The notes under the pieces: model-generated
Told to the model about the DNA's origin: nothing
The model's input: the letters and a program-made list of their open reading frames with translations, nothing else
The model's database searches: none
IMG/VR virus record: IMGVR_UViG_3300017750_000023
Location: 1-41,906 of that record
DNA: 41,906 nt
Reading direction: 5' to 3' (one strand)
Source of the DNA: a virus
Made by a program: the position numbers and the translations under genes
Part shown: positions 40,956 to 41,906 of the stretch, piece by piece
Layout of the letters: each line of letters begins with the position of its first letter
Numbering within the stretch: the first letter of the stretch is position 1

Positions 40956-41249
40956 ATGTCTAACTACACTGAAAAAATGATTGCCACCATGAAAGCGGCG
41001 GCTCCCTTAAATCTTGCCAAGGCGCAAGAGCTTGCCTCGGACTTTGGCGTTAGCCATCGCTCGGTTATCTCAAAAGCCAAGAGCGAGGGCATCGAATACG
41101 TTGCCGCAACTCGCAAGGCGGCGAGCAAGCCTAGCGGCCCGACCAAGGCCGACATCTTGCGCGGTATCCGCGAGGGATTGAGCTTAGGCGACCGCGAGGG
41201 CGACCTAACCAAAACCGAGCTTGTCACCATCTTGGAGCATATCGGGTGA
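40956..41249 (+). CDS. Early protein with putative helix-turn-helix (97 aa)
   Basis: Residues about 15-45 (APLNLAKAQELASDFGVSHRSVISKAKSEGIEYV) form a helix-turn-helix-like pattern with 'A..LA..FGVS.RSV..KA...G'. A basic linker (TRKAASKPSGPTKAD) leads to a C-terminal helical part (ILRGIREGLSLGDREGDLTKTELVTILEHIG). I recall similar small proteins in the early regions of several phages. Likely a DNA-binding regulator. SD AAGGGGA lies about 8 bases before ATG. GC-rich codons, unlike the late genes. Confidence 0.7.
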   Translation: MSNYTEKMIATMKAAAPLNLAKAQELASDFGVSHRSVISKAKSEGIEYVAATRKAASKPSGPTKADILRGIREGLSLGDREGDLTKTELVTILEHIG

Positions 41250-41452
41250 AGGCGGCTCGCCTCTTAATAGATTGGTTGGGGGCAGCAGCGTTATGCTGCG
41301 CTCCTTTCATAATCGACACGACCGAGGGCAAAGCCCTCGCCATCGTGGGGCTGGCATTATTGACGTTGCAAGCGTTGCGCGTTTCGTGCTATAATCTGGT
41401 TTTCTTAAACATAATCGGCATCGGAGGATACACATATGCGATTTATTTTTGA
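41246..41452 (+). CDS. Small membrane protein (68 aa)
   Basis: GTG start overlaps the TGA of the upstream gene (GTGA). Hydrophobic segments LIDWLGAAALCCAPFII and ALAIVGLALLTLQALRV, then LVFLNIIGIGGYTYAIYF, so two or three membrane passes. It overlaps the next gene by 17 bases. The promoter for that gene lies inside its 3' half. Function unknown. Confidence 0.6.
   Translation: MKAARLLIDWLGAAALCCAPFIIDTTEGKALAIVGLALLTLQALRVSCYNLVFLNIIGIGGYTYAIYF
41366..41395 (+). promoter_or_regulatory. Early promoter 3 (extended -10, inside a gene)
   Basis: TTGCAA at 41366-41371, 18 bases, TGC-TATAAT with the -10 at 41390-41395. The same TGCTATAAT occurs in promoter 2. It would start near 41402, 34 bases before the phosphatase ATG. 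Confidence 0.65.
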
Positions 41453-41906
41453 CCTAGACGATACTGTCATCGACAGCAGCCACCGGCAGCGTTTGCTGTC
41501 GGGCGGTTCAATCGACCTTGACTACTGGCGGGCGCACTCGACTGTGGGCATGGTTGCGCGCGATTCGCTGCTGCCGCTGGCTATCAAAATGCGAGAGGCG
41601 ATTGCCGATGGCTTGGACGTTTGGATTTGCACTTCCCGCGTTATGGGCGCGGCGGATTATGCTTTTTTGAGGATGCACAACTTGCATCCTCGCGGCGGCA
41701 TTATCTCTCGGCTGCAAGGCGATGAGCGCGGCTGTGGCGAGCTTAAACTTGCCAAACTTCAAGCCGTAGCCGCTGGCATGGGGCAGGCTTGGCCGGTGTT
41801 TGCTGGGAATTCAATAATGTTTGACGATTCCGCCGAGGTTCAAAAAATCGTTGGCGGCGCTGGATTGCGTGTTATCAATCCTGTACAATACAACTTCACA
41901 ATGCAA
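41436..41906 (+). CDS. HAD-family phosphatase (cut by window edge, at least 157 aa)
   Basis: Motif I at the N-terminus, FIFDLDDTVIDSSHR, has the nucleophile/acid pair D6 and D8 with T10. Motif II-like residues are in WICTSR, and a later acidic pair (MFDDSAEVQKIV) fits motif IV. This is the layout of short HAD phosphatases such as the 3'-phosphatase half of phage polynucleotide kinases or phage nucleotidases. GGAGG lies 8 bases before ATG. The frame runs off the right edge, so length and any extra domain are unknown. An early role in nucleotide or nucleic acid metabolism is likely. Confidence 0.75.
   Translation, partial: MRFIFDLDDTVIDSSHRQRLLSGGSIDLDYWRAHSTVGMVARDSLLPLAIKMREAIADGLDVWICTSRVMGAADYAFLRMHNLHPRGGIISRLQGDERGCGELKLAKLQAVAAGMGQAWPVFAGNSIMFDDSAEVQKIVGGAGLRVINPVQYNFTMQ

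Noticed and set aside
40964-41762. Minus-strand frames opposite the early genes
   Set aside because: The plus-strand frames have SDs, promoters and domains (HTH-like, HAD); the antisense ones have none.

Overview
The window is a 41.9-kb piece of a tailed double-stranded DNA phage, almost certainly a long-tailed siphophage with an HK97-type head. The evidence is the gene order (small terminase, large terminase, HNH endonuclease, portal, capsid protease/capsid, head-tail connector, tail terminator, tail tube, frameshifted tail chaperones, tape measure, tail tip, fibres). The fibre protein style, the small lysine-rich proteins and the 2-oxoglutarate oxygenase resemble marine phages, but this is recollection of families and no database was searched. 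The host is unknown. Near-perfect sigma70 promoters (TTGACA-17-TATAAT) point to a proteobacterium, perhaps a gammaproteobacterium.

Layout. (1) 1-13053, minus strand: tail fibres, including a 3151-residue protein and a further fibre gene cut by the left edge. (2) 13191-13820, plus strand: a lone 2OG-Fe(II) oxygenase gene with its own consensus promoter, divergent from the fibre promoter. (3) 13823-25854, minus: tail tip (J-like), distal tail protein, tape measure, chaperone pair and a tube-like protein. (4) 26000-33895, minus: main tail tube, tail terminator, neck proteins, a prohead protease fused in frame to the capsid protein, portal, HNH. (5) 33962-38354, minus: terminases flanking a run of very small genes, many strongly basic, others membrane proteins (candidate lysis genes). 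(6) 38408-40368, minus: a small separate fibre-like module with a tail assembly chaperone, then a secreted small outer-membrane-like protein. (7) 40614-41906, plus: early-type genes (small membrane proteins, a putative HTH protein, a HAD-family phosphatase cut by the right edge) with a much higher GC content (about 58% in a hand-counted 240-base sample against about 35% in a late-region sample).

Regulation can be read unusually well. Six minus-strand and one plus-strand promoter share an A-rich upstream element (consensus about AAAAATAATTC), a TTGACA-type -35, exactly 17 bases and TATAAT or TATACT. Strong hairpin terminators with stable tetraloops follow the capsid and tail-tube genes. Most neighbouring genes overlap by 1-14 bases (often TAATG), suggesting coupled translation.

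The most interesting points are: a leaderless transcript predicted for the small terminase gene; an internal Shine-Dalgarno/ATG inside the protease-capsid fusion; a +1/-2 (not -1) frameshift layout at an A7 run in the tail chaperones; a cluster of tiny basic proteins including a 32-residue Arg/Lys-tailed one; an EF-hand membrane protein; and the oxygenase gene inserted against the direction of the late genes. No integrase, endolysin, tRNA or CRISPR array was recognised.
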